Positions 1 through 6,545 of a stretch of 8,812 nt of DNA are shown here, one piece after another; positions within the stretch are counted from its first letter, which is position 1, and each line of letters starts with the position of its first letter. The DNA is taken from the NCBI GenBank assembly GCA_913054445.1, contig CAJXIK010000076.1, forward strand, positions 1-8,812. Direction: 5' to 3'. The notes beneath the pieces were generated by a model, which was not told the origin of the DNA, did no database searches, and was given only the letters and a program-made list of their open reading frames with translations. The position numbers and the translations under genes are program-made. Origin of the DNA: an uncultured Bermanella sp. (GTDB lineage Bacteria; Pseudomonadota; Gammaproteobacteria; Pseudomonadales; Oceanobacteraceae).

Positions 1-912
1 TTGCGAACGACGCGCCAGTTGCAAACCCCGGCTGGCGATGAGCTGGGCCACGTCATCAAAACGCTCTGGGTGCCTAGGCACTACGATAAGCAGGGCCGTG
101 GGCTCGGCCTCTAACAGGGACTGAAAAGCCGTCAGGGCAATGTCATCTTCCCCCTGATGCGTACTGGCCACGATCACCACCTTGCGCTCACTGCCCCAAC
201 GCTCGCGCCATGCTTGGCCTTGGGCCATCAAGGCAGGCTCGATGCTGAGGTCAAATTTAATGCTGCCGGTCACCGCCATGTGCGCCGCATTTAAGCCTAG
301 CTCGAGGAAACGCTGGCCGTCGCTGGCATTTTGCACCGCCATGCAATCGATGTTGTCCAGCATTTGCGCGCTGAGCCTAGCCAGCTTGCCATAACCCTTG
401 GCAGACTTGGCCGAGAGGCGGGCATTGGCCACCAACACCCGAGTGCCGTTTTGCTGGCAGCTATGCATTAAATTAGGCCACAGCTCAGTCTCTAGAATAA
501 TCAACAACTGGGGCCGCGCACGGCGTAAGAATGCCCCCAGAAACCAAGGCAGGTCGTAGGGCAAATACACATGGGTGAGGCGCTTACCCAGCTCGCTGGC
601 AAAGCGTTTCTTAACCTGATCGCTGCCGGTGGGGGTGGTGGTGGTGATCACTATGGGCCTGTGTGGATACGCCGCCATCACCTGTTCGATGAGGGGCACC
701 GCGGCGATAAATTCTCCCACCGAGACGGTATGAAACCAGATGGCGTCTTTTTGCTGATCTTTCGCAGGTGGCGCAGCTGCCGCCTTAAAAATACCGAAGC
801 GTTCCAGCCAGCGCTCGCCATAGGCGGGTGCCTTGCGGGCACGCAGCAGTAAGCGCATTAATATCACGGGTAATAAAAAACAAAATACAAGACTGTAAAG
901 AAAGCGGGCCAT
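1..912 (-). CDS. waaA: 3-deoxy-D-manno-octulosonic acid (Kdo) transferase WaaA, C-terminus cut by window edge
   Basis: WaaA is a membrane-bound GT-B glycosyltransferase (family GT30) that transfers Kdo from CMP-Kdo to lipid IVA on the inner face of the inner membrane. Reading leftward from ATG at 912 there are 304 open codons to the window edge. The E. coli protein has about 425 residues, so roughly the last 120 are missing, and no stop is seen. Residues 1-23 form a hydrophobic membrane anchor, followed by a basic stretch and the family-typical YGERWLERFG (31-40). SVGEF (64-68) places the expected catalytic base at Glu67. It is followed by the characteristic VITTTTPTGSDQV, then ETELWPN, then NARLSAKSAKGY. 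ASTHQGEDD begins the C-terminal nucleotide-binding half. No clear Shine-Dalgarno precedes the ATG, and the two nearby upstream ATGs are out of frame. The gene is divergent from hldE. Identity is confident. Whether it adds one, two or more Kdo residues cannot be read. Confidence 0.96.
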   Translation of the reverse strand, partial: MARFLYSLVFCFLLPVILMRLLLRARKAPAYGERWLERFGIFKAAAAPPAKDQQKDAIWFHTVSVGEFIAAVPLIEQVMAAYPHRPIVITTTTPTGSDQVKKRFASELGKRLTHVYLPYDLPWFLGAFLRRARPQLLIILETELWPNLMHSCQQNGTRVLVANARLSAKSAKGYGKLARLSAQMLDNIDCMAVQNASDGQRFLELGLNAAHMAVTGSIKFDLSIEPALMAQGQAWRERWGSERKVVIVASTHQGEDDIALTAFQSLLEAEPTALLIVVPRHPERFDDVAQLIASRGLQLARRSQ

Positions 913-939
913 GGCACTGCATATTCATTTGAAACAGAG

Positions 940-948
940 ATTCTAGCA
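940..948 (-). promoter_or_regulatory. candidate extended -10 element for waaA
   Basis: On the minus strand TGC precedes TAGAAT (5 of 6 matches to TATAAT), giving an extended -10 shape 28 bp upstream of the waaA ATG. No good -35 hexamer lies 16-18 bp further upstream. This is a suggestion only. Confidence 0.25.
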
Positions 949-980
949 CCCATTGTCAGCCTAATCCCACTTTAGGGCAT

Positions 981-1050
981 GTAGGAGGGCAGCCCCTGCC
1001 CGAATGGTATTCGAGGATTAACCTGCATCGGCCACAGGGTGGCCTCGTAC
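981..1050 (-). repeat. REP-like doublet, copy A (expanded interior)
   Basis: The left half starts with the foot GTAG and contains GGGCAG-CCC-CTGCCC, a perfect 6-bp stem with a 3-nt loop. The right half contains GGCCAC-AGG-GTGGCC, another 6-bp stem with a 3-nt loop, and ends in CTCGTAC, a one-base variant of the inverted foot. About 25 bp of diverged sequence separates the halves. The order of the two halves is the reverse complement of the compact unit at 3719-3770, hence the minus assignment. The GTAG foot plus hairpin is the architecture recognised by RAYT (TnpA-REP) Y1 transposases. No such transposase is in the window. Confidence 0.8.
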
Positions 1051-1135
1051 GAGGGCAGCCCCTGCCCGAATGGCGCAAGACGATTAAGCTGGCGAGGCCA
1101 AGGAATTTCGCCACGGCCACGGGGTGGCCTCCTAC
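1047..1135 (-). repeat. REP-like doublet, copy B (expanded interior)
   Basis: This is a second copy in tandem with copy A, sharing the GTAC at 1047-1050. It begins GTACGAGGGCAGCCCC and repeats the GGGCAG/CTGCCC hairpin. It ends with GGCCAC-GGG-GTGGCC and the intact inverted foot CCTCCTAC. The interior is about 40 bp and holds a further inverted repeat at 1090-1113 (TGGCGA/TCGCCA, 12-nt loop). It lies upstream of hldE and could affect local transcription or supercoiling, but nothing in the sequence proves a role. Confidence 0.78.
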
Positions 1136-1158
1136 ACCCCCAGATTATGTTAATGCGA

Positions 1159-1189
1159 TTGCCCTAGGATAATTGGCCTGTGCTACCAT
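1159..1189 (+). promoter_or_regulatory. hldE: weak candidate promoter for hldE-lpxL
   Basis: TTGCCC (1159-1164, 4 of 6 matches to the -35 consensus) lies 19 bp before TACCAT (1184-1189, 4 of 6 matches to the -10). A TG dinucleotide one base before the -10 gives an extended -10 shape. The long spacer makes this weak. It is the best sigma70-like arrangement I see between the repeats and the gene. Confidence 0.22.
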
Positions 1190-1246
1190 GCCTGCCCATT
1201 TAGAAAATTTCCATTTCGTGACGCTAGAAAACGGTGGTTTGTTAAT

Positions 1247-2674
1247 ATGTCGCTATCCATTCCCAATTTTGCCAATGCCCGCGTACTGGTGGTCGGAGAC
1301 GTGATGCTGGATCGCTATTGGAGTGGTTCCACCTCGCGCATCAGCCCAGAAGCGCCGGTGCCTGTGGTTAAGGTCAGTGACATCGAAAACCGCGCGGGGG
1401 GCGCGGGCAACGTGGCGCTCAATATCGCCAGCCTCACCGCTAGCGCGCACTTGCTGGGACTCGTGGGTCAGGATGATAACGCCCGCGCGCTCGCAGCAAC
1501 CCTCGTTCATAAGAACATTAAAACCCGCTTCAGCGCCCTCGCCAGCCACCCGACCATCACTAAGCTGCGTGTGTTGAGCCGCCACCAGCAGTTAATCCGC
1601 CTCGATTTCGAAGAAGACTTTCACCAAGTCGACAACAGCGACATGCTGGCAAAATTTAAAGACGCGCTGGAGGATTGCCAAGTAGTACTCCTAAGCGACT
1701 ATGGCAAGGGGGCCTTGAGTGACATTCGCCCCTTCATAGAGCTGGGCCGCGCCGCCGGTAAAGAGGTCTTCATCGACCCCAAGGGCCACGACTTCGAACG
1801 CTATCGCGGTGCAAGCCTCATCACCCCTAATTTAAGTGAGTTCGAGCTGGTCATGGGCAAGTGCCAAGACGAAGCCGATTTAGTCGCCAAAGGCTTCGCC
1901 CTGCTCGAGAAAATTGAGCTGGATGCGCTCCTCGTGACCCGCAGCGAAAAGGGCATGACCCTCTTCCAGAAAGACCAGCAGCCGGTGCACCTAGCGGCCA
2001 CCGCCCGGGAAGTGTATGACGTCACCGGCGCGGGCGATACCGTTATTAGCGTGCTGGCAAGCGCCCGCGCCGCCGGTTCCAGCCTTAGCAACGCCACCGC
2101 CCTCGCCAACACCGCCGCCGCCCTCGTGGTGGCCAAGCTGGGCACCGCCACCGTCTCTCTGGCAGAATTACGCCGCGAGGCTCGCGCCGATCAAGTGGCC
2201 CACAGCGGCATCATGGATGAAGACGCGCTGGCGCTGATGATCAAGGAATCTCAGGCTAACGGAGAGACCATCGTCATGACCAACGGTTGCTTCGATCTAT
2301 TGCACCCAGGCCATGTGAGCTACCTAAGAAACGCCAAGCAACTGGGTGACCGCTTAATCGTGGCGGTCAACAGTGATGCCAGTGTGAGCCGCCTCAAAGG
2401 CCCAGAACGGCCCATTAACCCGGTTTCCCATCGTATGGATGTGTTAGCTGGTTTGCAGAGTGTGGACTGGGTGGTGCCCTTCGGCGAAGATACTCCGCAG
2501 CGCTTAATCGCTAAGCTATTGCCCGATATTCTAGTGAAAGGGGGCGACTACGCCATCGCCGACATCGCCGGCGGCAAGGAAGTCATGGCCAACGGCGGCA
2601 GTGTAGAGGTCTTAAATTTCGAAGACGGCTGCTCCACCAGCAACATCATTAACAGCATCAAGCAGCACCAATAA
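1247..2674 (+). CDS. hldE: bifunctional heptose-7-phosphate kinase / heptose-1-phosphate adenylyltransferase HldE
   Basis: HldE catalyses two cytosolic steps of ADP-heptose synthesis for the LPS inner core. It phosphorylates D-glycero-beta-D-manno-heptose 7-phosphate at C1, and after GmhB removes the C7 phosphate it transfers AMP to heptose 1-phosphate. The protein has 475 residues (E. coli HldE 477), so both domains are present and fused. The N-terminal PfkB/ribokinase domain (about 1-320) shows VVGDVMLDRYW (15-25), RISPEAPVP, GGAGN (51-55) and DVTGAGDT (258-265), with Asp264 the expected catalytic base. The C-terminal cytidylyltransferase-like domain opens at MTNGCFDLLHPGH, with the HxGH nucleotide motif at 353-356. 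The start is supported by alignment of the N-terminus with the family and by a weak GGTGG at 1233-1237, 9 nt upstream. It is followed after 45 bp by lpxL in the same direction, probably co-transcribed. Confidence 0.97.
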   Translation: MSLSIPNFANARVLVVGDVMLDRYWSGSTSRISPEAPVPVVKVSDIENRAGGAGNVALNIASLTASAHLLGLVGQDDNARALAATLVHKNIKTRFSALASHPTITKLRVLSRHQQLIRLDFEEDFHQVDNSDMLAKFKDALEDCQVVLLSDYGKGALSDIRPFIELGRAAGKEVFIDPKGHDFERYRGASLITPNLSEFELVMGKCQDEADLVAKGFALLEKIELDALLVTRSEKGMTLFQKDQQPVHLAATAREVYDVTGAGDTVISVLASARAAGSSLSNATALANTAAALVVAKLGTATVSLAELRREARADQVAHSGIMDEDALALMIKESQANGETIVMTNGCFDLLHPGHVSYLRNAKQLGDRLIVAVNSDASVSRLKGPERPINPVSHRMDVLAGLQSVDWVVPFGEDTPQRLIAKLLPDILVKGGDYAIADIAGGKEVMANGGSVEVLNFEDGCSTSNIINSIKQHQ

Positions 2675-2719
2675 AAACAACACAGACCATTTATATTTAC
2701 ACGTGCAGAGTTTACCAAC

Positions 2720-3664
2720 ATGAGTAAAACCAAAAGCGAAGCCAACATCGAAGATGTGCGCCTTTTAAAGCTGGAATACCTGCTGCCCAAATACTGGGGG
2801 GTGTGGTTATTTGTGGGCTTTTTATGGGTGTGCAGCTACCTGCCCTTTAAAGCCCAGTGGCAAGTGAGCCGCGCTCTGGCATTTTTGGCGTTTCATCTGG
2901 CCAAGAGCCGTCGCCACGTGGTGCAGGTAAACGTGGATTTGTGCTTTCCTGAAAAAAACGCCGCCCAAAAGGCCAGCCTAGTGAGGGAAATTTTTCACGA
3001 AAACATGCAAGGCTACCTAGACAGCGGCACCGCTTGGTTTCGTGACATCAATGCCTTTAAGGCGCGCATCGAGGTGAAAGGCCAAGACATCTTGCAGCGC
3101 GAGATGGCCAACGGCAGCGGCATATTAATGGCGGGTGCGCACTTTAGCATCCTCGATTTGGCAGGTGCCCTCACCAGTTTGGTATGCGACCTCAACGTCA
3201 CCTACCGCCCGCTGGATAATAAGCTCATGAATGCGGTGATGATGCGCGGTCGCTATCGTTTTGTGCAGCACGCCTTTCACAAGAAAAACGTAAAAGGGTT
3301 TATTAGCAGTATGCGCCGTGGTGAAATTTTATGGTACGCGCCCGACCAAGATTACGGGCGTAAGCACAGTACTTTTTCTCCGCTGTTTGGCCGCAGCGCC
3401 GCCACCATCACTGGCCTTACATTTTTAGCCAAGGCGGGCAAGGCCAAGGTGATTCCCTATAGTTATCATCGTCAGGGCCTGCGACAGCAATATGCTTTGG
3501 AGTTTTATGAGCCCCTCCCCACCACCGGCAGCGAAGAGCAAGATGCCGCCAACTACAACATATGGTTAGAGTCTGTGATACGCCGCTACCCTGCCCAGTA
3601 TCTGTGGCTGCATAAGCGTTTTAAGACGCAGCAAGACCCTAACGAGCCTAGCCCTTATATGTAG
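2720..3664 (+). CDS. lpxL: lipid A late acyltransferase, LpxL/LpxP (HtrB) family
   Basis: This inner-membrane enzyme moves a secondary acyl chain from acyl-ACP onto Kdo2-lipid IVA (lauroyl for LpxL, palmitoleoyl for LpxP in E. coli). The 314-residue length is close to the family norm of about 306. A single hydrophobic anchor lies near residues 25-45. The catalytic HX4D/E motif is visible as His141 and Asp146 in AGAHFSILDL. Further family signatures are WYAPDQDYG, the downstream FSPLFG, and RYPAQYLWLHKRFK near the C-terminus. The start at 2720 has no strong Shine-Dalgarno but gives the expected N-terminal length. The gene follows hldE and is separated from waaA only by hldE; WaaA makes the Kdo-bearing substrate this enzyme prefers. 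The TAG stop is formed by bases of a REP-like element. LpxL versus LpxP, and the chain length transferred, cannot be decided from sequence reading alone. Confidence 0.93.
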   Translation: MSKTKSEANIEDVRLLKLEYLLPKYWGVWLFVGFLWVCSYLPFKAQWQVSRALAFLAFHLAKSRRHVVQVNVDLCFPEKNAAQKASLVREIFHENMQGYLDSGTAWFRDINAFKARIEVKGQDILQREMANGSGILMAGAHFSILDLAGALTSLVCDLNVTYRPLDNKLMNAVMMRGRYRFVQHAFHKKNVKGFISSMRRGEILWYAPDQDYGRKHSTFSPLFGRSAATITGLTFLAKAGKAKVIPYSYHRQGLRQQYALEFYEPLPTTGSEEQDAANYNIWLESVIRRYPAQYLWLHKRFKTQQDPNEPSPYM

Positions 3665-3694
3665 GAGGCCACCCTGTGGGCGACCGCCTTCGGG
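3661..3694 (+). repeat. REP-like half element, copy C
   Basis: These 34 bases, starting GTAGGAGGCCACCC, are identical to the first 34 bases of the full unit at 3719. The GGGGCTGCCCTCCTAC half is missing, so this is a singlet. Its GTAG foot overlaps the last base of the final lpxL sense codon and its TAG stop (3662-3664). A 24-bp AT-richer spacer (3695-3718) separates it from the complete copy. Confidence 0.85.
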
Positions 3695-3718
3695 TATTCT
3701 CACAGATGTATATTATCG

Positions 3719-3770
3719 GTAGGAGGCCACCCTGTGGGCGACCGCCTTCGGGCAGGGGCTGCCCTCCTAC
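3719..3770 (+). repeat. REP-like doublet, copy D (compact, complete unit)
   Basis: A 52-bp imperfect palindrome opens GTAGGAGGCC and closes CCTCCTAC. The left half can fold as CCAC-CCT-GTGG and the right half as GGGCAG-separated inverted arms (GGGCAG/CTGCCC on the minus strand). The outer GTAGGAGG/CCTCCTAC arms allow the whole unit to form one long hairpin. It lies between convergent lpxL and dat, so it is transcribed from both sides. Without a T-run it is not a standard intrinsic terminator, but such a stem could stabilise 3' ends or support factor-assisted termination. Confidence 0.85.
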
Positions 3771-3814
3771 AACCCCACAAACACAACACACCCCACAAGC
3801 ACCCCACAAACACC
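3771..3814 (-). repeat. C/A-rich short repeat tract; G-rich with four G-runs on the dat transcript
   Basis: Three near-copies of CCCCACAARCAC occur at 3773-3784, 3791-3802 and 3802-3813. On the minus strand this reads as G/T-rich sequence with four runs of three to four G, with loops of about 7, 7 and 14 nt. That is a loose G-quadruplex pattern, because one loop is longer than the usual limit. It starts a few bases after the dat stop codon, so it would lie in the 3' untranslated end of the operon RNA, just before the REP-like hairpin. Confidence 0.55.
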
Positions 3815-3817
3815 CAA

Positions 3818-4675
3818 CTAATACTCGGCCTTATGCGCCGTGTACAAAGTCTGGGCGGCTAACCAGACATCCCCTATTTCCCCATCGCCCACAGGCTGGC
3901 CGTCTATCTCCACCACAGGGGCAATTTCTTTGCTTGAGCTGGTTAACCACACCTCATCGGCGGCGCATACTTCGTCCATGGTGACGCTGCGCTCTTGCAC
4001 CTCGATGGCGCCGTGTTTGGCGAGAATATCCAACAGCATGAAGCGGGTGATGCCCGGCAGAATATGGTTGTCCAACGGCGGCGTGATGACCACCCCGTCT
4101 TTCACTATGTAGGCATTGCAGGCGCTGCCTTCGGTCATTTGGTTATGGGCGTTGAAAAGAATCGTCTCGTTGCAACCCTGGGCGAAGCCGTGTTGGAAGT
4201 GCATCACGTTGCCCAGCAGGGCGGTGGATTTAATGTGGCAGCGCTGCCAGCGTAAATCTTCCGTGGTGGCGACCTTGTAGCCCTTGGTCTGCGCTTTATC
4301 TGGCACGGGTGCGGCAGGAATTTCAAAGGCGTAGGCGAAGACAGTGGGCGCGACGTTATCGGGGTAGGCATGGAAACGCTTGCTGTCGGTGCCACGGGAT
4401 ACATGCAGATAAATAGCGAGGTTATCCCCCTGATTGCTGGCAATCAGCTCGGCACAGATTGCACGCCACTTAACCACATCCCACTTGAAGTCGATGCCCA
4501 CCAGCTGCAAACCCTGATTCATGCGAGCGATGTGCGGGCCAAAACCCACTAGCTCGCCACGGTATGCTGGAATCACCTCATAGATGCCATCGCCAAACAG
4601 AAAGCCACGATCCATGGGGGAAATTTTTGCGTCTTCCATGGGCATGAAAGCGCCGTTCAAAAATACTGTGGTCAT
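3818..4675 (-). CDS. dat: D-amino acid (D-alanine) aminotransferase, class IV PLP enzyme
   Basis: This fold-type IV PLP transaminase probably catalyses D-alanine + 2-oxoglutarate = pyruvate + D-glutamate in the cytosol. It has 285 residues, normal for the family. Lys149 in HIKSTALLGN is the expected Schiff-base lysine. Glu182 in MTEGSACNAY matches the residue that binds the pyridine nitrogen, and PMDRGFLFGDGIYE (20-33) is the usual N-terminal signature. An R-x-H at 100-102 resembles the Arg98/His100 carboxylate trap of Bacillus D-alanine aminotransferase and argues against IlvE or PabC. The start is set by AGGGG at 4687-4683, 7 nt upstream. It is the last gene of the leftward operon, 77 nt after the DUF4392 gene. 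Beside a D-glutamate cyclase-like gene and a 5-oxoprolinase, its likely job is to feed or drain D-glutamate. Substrate specificity is inferred. Confidence 0.88.
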   Translation of the reverse strand: MTTVFLNGAFMPMEDAKISPMDRGFLFGDGIYEVIPAYRGELVGFGPHIARMNQGLQLVGIDFKWDVVKWRAICAELIASNQGDNLAIYLHVSRGTDSKRFHAYPDNVAPTVFAYAFEIPAAPVPDKAQTKGYKVATTEDLRWQRCHIKSTALLGNVMHFQHGFAQGCNETILFNAHNQMTEGSACNAYIVKDGVVITPPLDNHILPGITRFMLLDILAKHGAIEVQERSVTMDEVCAADEVWLTSSSKEIAPVVEIDGQPVGDGEIGDVWLAAQTLYTAHKAEY

Positions 4676-4684
4676 AGTTCGACC

Positions 4685-4739
4685 CCTGCCGTCTTCAATT
4701 CATTAAAATATAAAGCAGTTTAACGATTTAAGCGGCAGG
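4685..4739 (-). promoter_or_regulatory. inverted repeat spanning the leader of dat
   Basis: On the transcript CCTGCCG (4739-4733) can pair with CGGCAGG (4691-4685) across a 41-nt A/T-rich loop. The 3' arm overlaps the dat Shine-Dalgarno (4687-4683), so pairing could mask it. The loop includes TTTATATTTTAAT, which might instead hold an internal promoter, though I cannot place a convincing -35. A 7-bp stem with a long loop may be chance. Confidence 0.25.
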
Positions 4740-4752
4740 CGTGAAGTGCCCA

Positions 4753-5604
4753 TCAATGCGCCTTCACCAGCAGGCGCAGCCTATGTAAAAGATCCACACC
4801 GGCGACGGCGGGTAGGCCATCTTCGCTAAGGGTGTTTTCACGGCTCACGCCATCGACGCTGCCACGGGCAGACAAATACGCCAGCACCGCCAGCGAGTCC
4901 AGCTGCGCCAACATATCGCGGCCGCTTAACCAATCCAGCATGGCGATTAACCCTAGAGCCGCCCAGTTGGATACATCGGCAATCACCAGCTCGCTGCACT
5001 CGGTGACAGAGGCTTGGATGTCGAGCGTGCTGAGCGCTTGCTGGATATTGCCCATGCCAATCTCGTTGCCGCCATCCCCGATGGCAACTGTGGGGCACGA
5101 CGCGTAGTGCAAAAAGGTATCGAAACAGGCGGCCCCTGCGCTGATGTTTTCGCCGCGCATGTTGTAGTAATGGCCGTCGCTGGCGAGGCCTGGGCGTTCG
5201 ATGGAGATGATTAATTCTGGCCTTAACCGCTGCAAGGCATCGCGCGCTTCTTGGCCACGAGCTGGGTGCGGGCCCACCTTGATCGAATGCACTCGGTAGT
5301 CTTTTGCCAGCTCGGCACTCAAGGGCAAACCACAGACGATGATAGGCTCGGCCCCCTGTGCTGCCAGCGCCTCATAGAGGGCAATGGCTCCTACCGGGCC
5401 GTCGGTCTCGAAGGTGCCCGCCACCGGAAAACCGGTGCCAATCAATACACAGCCACGCAGGGGCAGCAGCAGCTTCGCCGCCCGCAACACGTAACCCGGC
5501 GTCAACGCACTCTGCATGGTTTTCATGCCACGCAGGTTACGTTCTAGCAGCATGTTTTCGATGTGCACGCTAAGCGTGCGGGCCTCGGCGTTTGATTTCA
5601 TCAT
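4753..5604 (-). CDS. DUF4392 protein, D-glutamate cyclase C-terminal-like
   Basis: This belongs to the DUF4392 family, which forms the C-terminal region of vertebrate D-glutamate cyclase (DGLUCY; D-glutamate to 5-oxo-D-proline). It has up to 283 residues and no signal peptide or membrane segment. Conserved blocks are IGTGFPV (55-61), ETDGP (66-70), SIERPGLASDGHYYNMRG (134-151), GDGGNEIGMGN (176-186) and VSNW (211-214). The Gly/Asp-rich blocks look like an active site, but I cannot assign catalytic residues. The frame overlaps the pxpC stop by 3 nt. Two adjacent ATGs occur (5604 and 5601). The second lies 4 nt from GGAGG and is the likelier start, giving 282 residues. Tight coupling to pxpC and the presence of a DUF1445 gene in the same operon support a role in D-glutamate/5-oxoproline metabolism. 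The family call is confident; the reaction in this organism is inferred. Confidence 0.9.
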   Translation of the reverse strand: MMKSNAEARTLSVHIENMLLERNLRGMKTMQSALTPGYVLRAAKLLLPLRGCVLIGTGFPVAGTFETDGPVGAIALYEALAAQGAEPIIVCGLPLSAELAKDYRVHSIKVGPHPARGQEARDALQRLRPELIISIERPGLASDGHYYNMRGENISAGAACFDTFLHYASCPTVAIGDGGNEIGMGNIQQALSTLDIQASVTECSELVIADVSNWAALGLIAMLDWLSGRDMLAQLDSLAVLAYLSARGSVDGVSRENTLSEDGLPAVAGVDLLHRLRLLVKAH

Positions 5605-6545
5605 GCCTCCAGCGACTCGGTTTGGCTGTTAGCAAATTTATGCTGAGCGAGGGCCAGTAAGTTATGGGCATCATCGATGGTGATCGCGGCAAACTTAACC
5701 CTGCCCCCTGGGCCAAGCTGAGCCAGCTTGGCTAGGTCTAGGCTCAGCACAGAGCCCAACTTAGGATAACCGCCGATGGTCTGGCGATCGTTCAGCAAGA
5801 TGATCGGCTGGCCATCCTTAGGCACCTGAATAGCTCCTAAGCAGATGCCTTCGGAGAGGATGCCGTCCATGTCGCACCGCACCCGTGGCCCACTCAGGCG
5901 ATAGCCCATGCGGTCACATGACGCGCCGACCTTGAATTCACTTTGAAAAAACAGCGCCTGCTCACGGCGCGAAAAATGTGCCTGTTGATAACCACGAATA
6001 ACCCGCAGAGTAACCTGATCACAATAGTGCGGGCGCAGTGGCGCTGGCAGGCATTGATGGGCAGGGTACGGGCCGCTGAGGCCACCGCACGCCAGCGTGT
6101 CCCCCGCGCGCAACGCCTGCCCGTTTAAACCGCCCACCCCCTCACGCACCACCGTGCTGTTACTGCCAAATTGTTTGGCCAGTTTAAAGCCCCCCGCCAC
6201 CGCTAAGTAGATGCGACAGCCCTCGGTGGCGTAAGCCAGCGCCAGCGTGTCCCCCGGATTTAGATCTAGGCTCTGCCACTGGGGCTGAGCCCGACCATTG
6301 ATGCTGACCCCGACCCTAGCCCCAGTGATGGCCACGCGGGTGCGGCCGTGGCTCTTAATTTTGATGCCACCCACCGTGACCTCCAGTGCGGTGGCATGTG
6401 GGTCGTTGTGCAATAGGCGGTTGGCCCACTTAAATGCCGTGGGGTCCATGGGGCCACCCGAGGTGAGGCCGATGCCGTGCTGGCCGAAACGCCCGGCGTC
6501 TTGAATGAGCGACAGGATACCCGGCGCGAGAATTTCGATGTGCAT
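5601..6545 (-). CDS. pxpC: 5-oxoprolinase subunit PxpC (KipA / biotin-dependent carboxyltransferase-like family)
   Basis: PxpC is one of three subunits of the prokaryotic ATP-dependent 5-oxoprolinase, which opens 5-oxoproline to glutamate in the cytosol. The 314-residue protein carries the family blocks IQDAGRFGQHGIG (14-26), TSGGPMDPTAFKWAN (28-42), YLAVAGGF (113-120), FGSNSTVVREGVGG (126-139), SEGICLGAIQVPKDG (231-245) and NDRQTIGGYPKLG (252-264). The same fold occurs in allophanate hydrolase subunit 2 and urea carboxylase. Here pairing with pxpB and a LamB/YcsF gene, and no urea amidolyase or biotin carboxylase in view, points to 5-oxoprolinase. Its ATG overlaps the pxpB stop by one base (TAATG), with a GGAG about 7 nt upstream, so translation is coupled. 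Its own stop overlaps the next start. Older annotations call this KipA, antagonist of the kinase inhibitor KipI. Confidence 0.93.
   Translation of the reverse strand: MHIEILAPGILSLIQDAGRFGQHGIGLTSGGPMDPTAFKWANRLLHNDPHATALEVTVGGIKIKSHGRTRVAITGARVGVSINGRAQPQWQSLDLNPGDTLALAYATEGCRIYLAVAGGFKLAKQFGSNSTVVREGVGGLNGQALRAGDTLACGGLSGPYPAHQCLPAPLRPHYCDQVTLRVIRGYQQAHFSRREQALFFQSEFKVGASCDRMGYRLSGPRVRCDMDGILSEGICLGAIQVPKDGQPIILLNDRQTIGGYPKLGSVLSLDLAKLAQLGPGGRVKFAAITIDDAHNLLALAQHKFANSQTESLEA
5606..5610 (-). promoter_or_regulatory. Shine-Dalgarno deciding the start of the DUF4392 gene
   Basis: GGAGG on the minus strand is inside the last codons of pxpC. It is 1 nt from the first ATG (5604) and 4 nt from the second (5601). 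Spacing therefore favours the second ATG, or re-initiation by ribosomes finishing pxpC at the overlapping TGA. Confidence 0.6.

Noticed and set aside
625..655. GGT/ACC trinucleotide run inside waaA as a phase-variable microsatellite
   Set aside because: It encodes the conserved TTTTPTG region of WaaA, is interrupted and short, and length change would be in frame.
981..1135. CRISPR-like array or riboswitch from the repeated palindromic blocks
   Set aside because: There are only two copies with unequal decayed interiors, no regular spacers and no cas genes. The same cores recur in reverse order at 3661-3770, which fits dispersed REP-like elements.
3719..3770. Intrinsic transcription terminator
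   Set aside because: The stem is strong, but there is no run of T residues following it on either strand, so it does not meet the standard pattern.
3676..3984. Rightward open frame of 102 codons across the intergenic repeats
   Set aside because: It is composed of REP-like and C/A-rich repeat sequence running into dat antisense, its product is Pro/Arg-rich low complexity, and it has no ribosome-binding site.
3818..4675. IlvE (branched-chain aminotransferase) or PabC (aminodeoxychorismate lyase) for the class IV aminotransferase
   Set aside because: The R-x-H motif near residue 100 and the D-glutamate/5-oxoproline context favour a D-amino acid aminotransferase. The alternatives cannot be fully excluded without alignment.
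5251..5547. Rightward 98-codon open frame opposite the DUF4392 gene
   Set aside because: It is an antisense shadow with no recognisable motif and no start signal.
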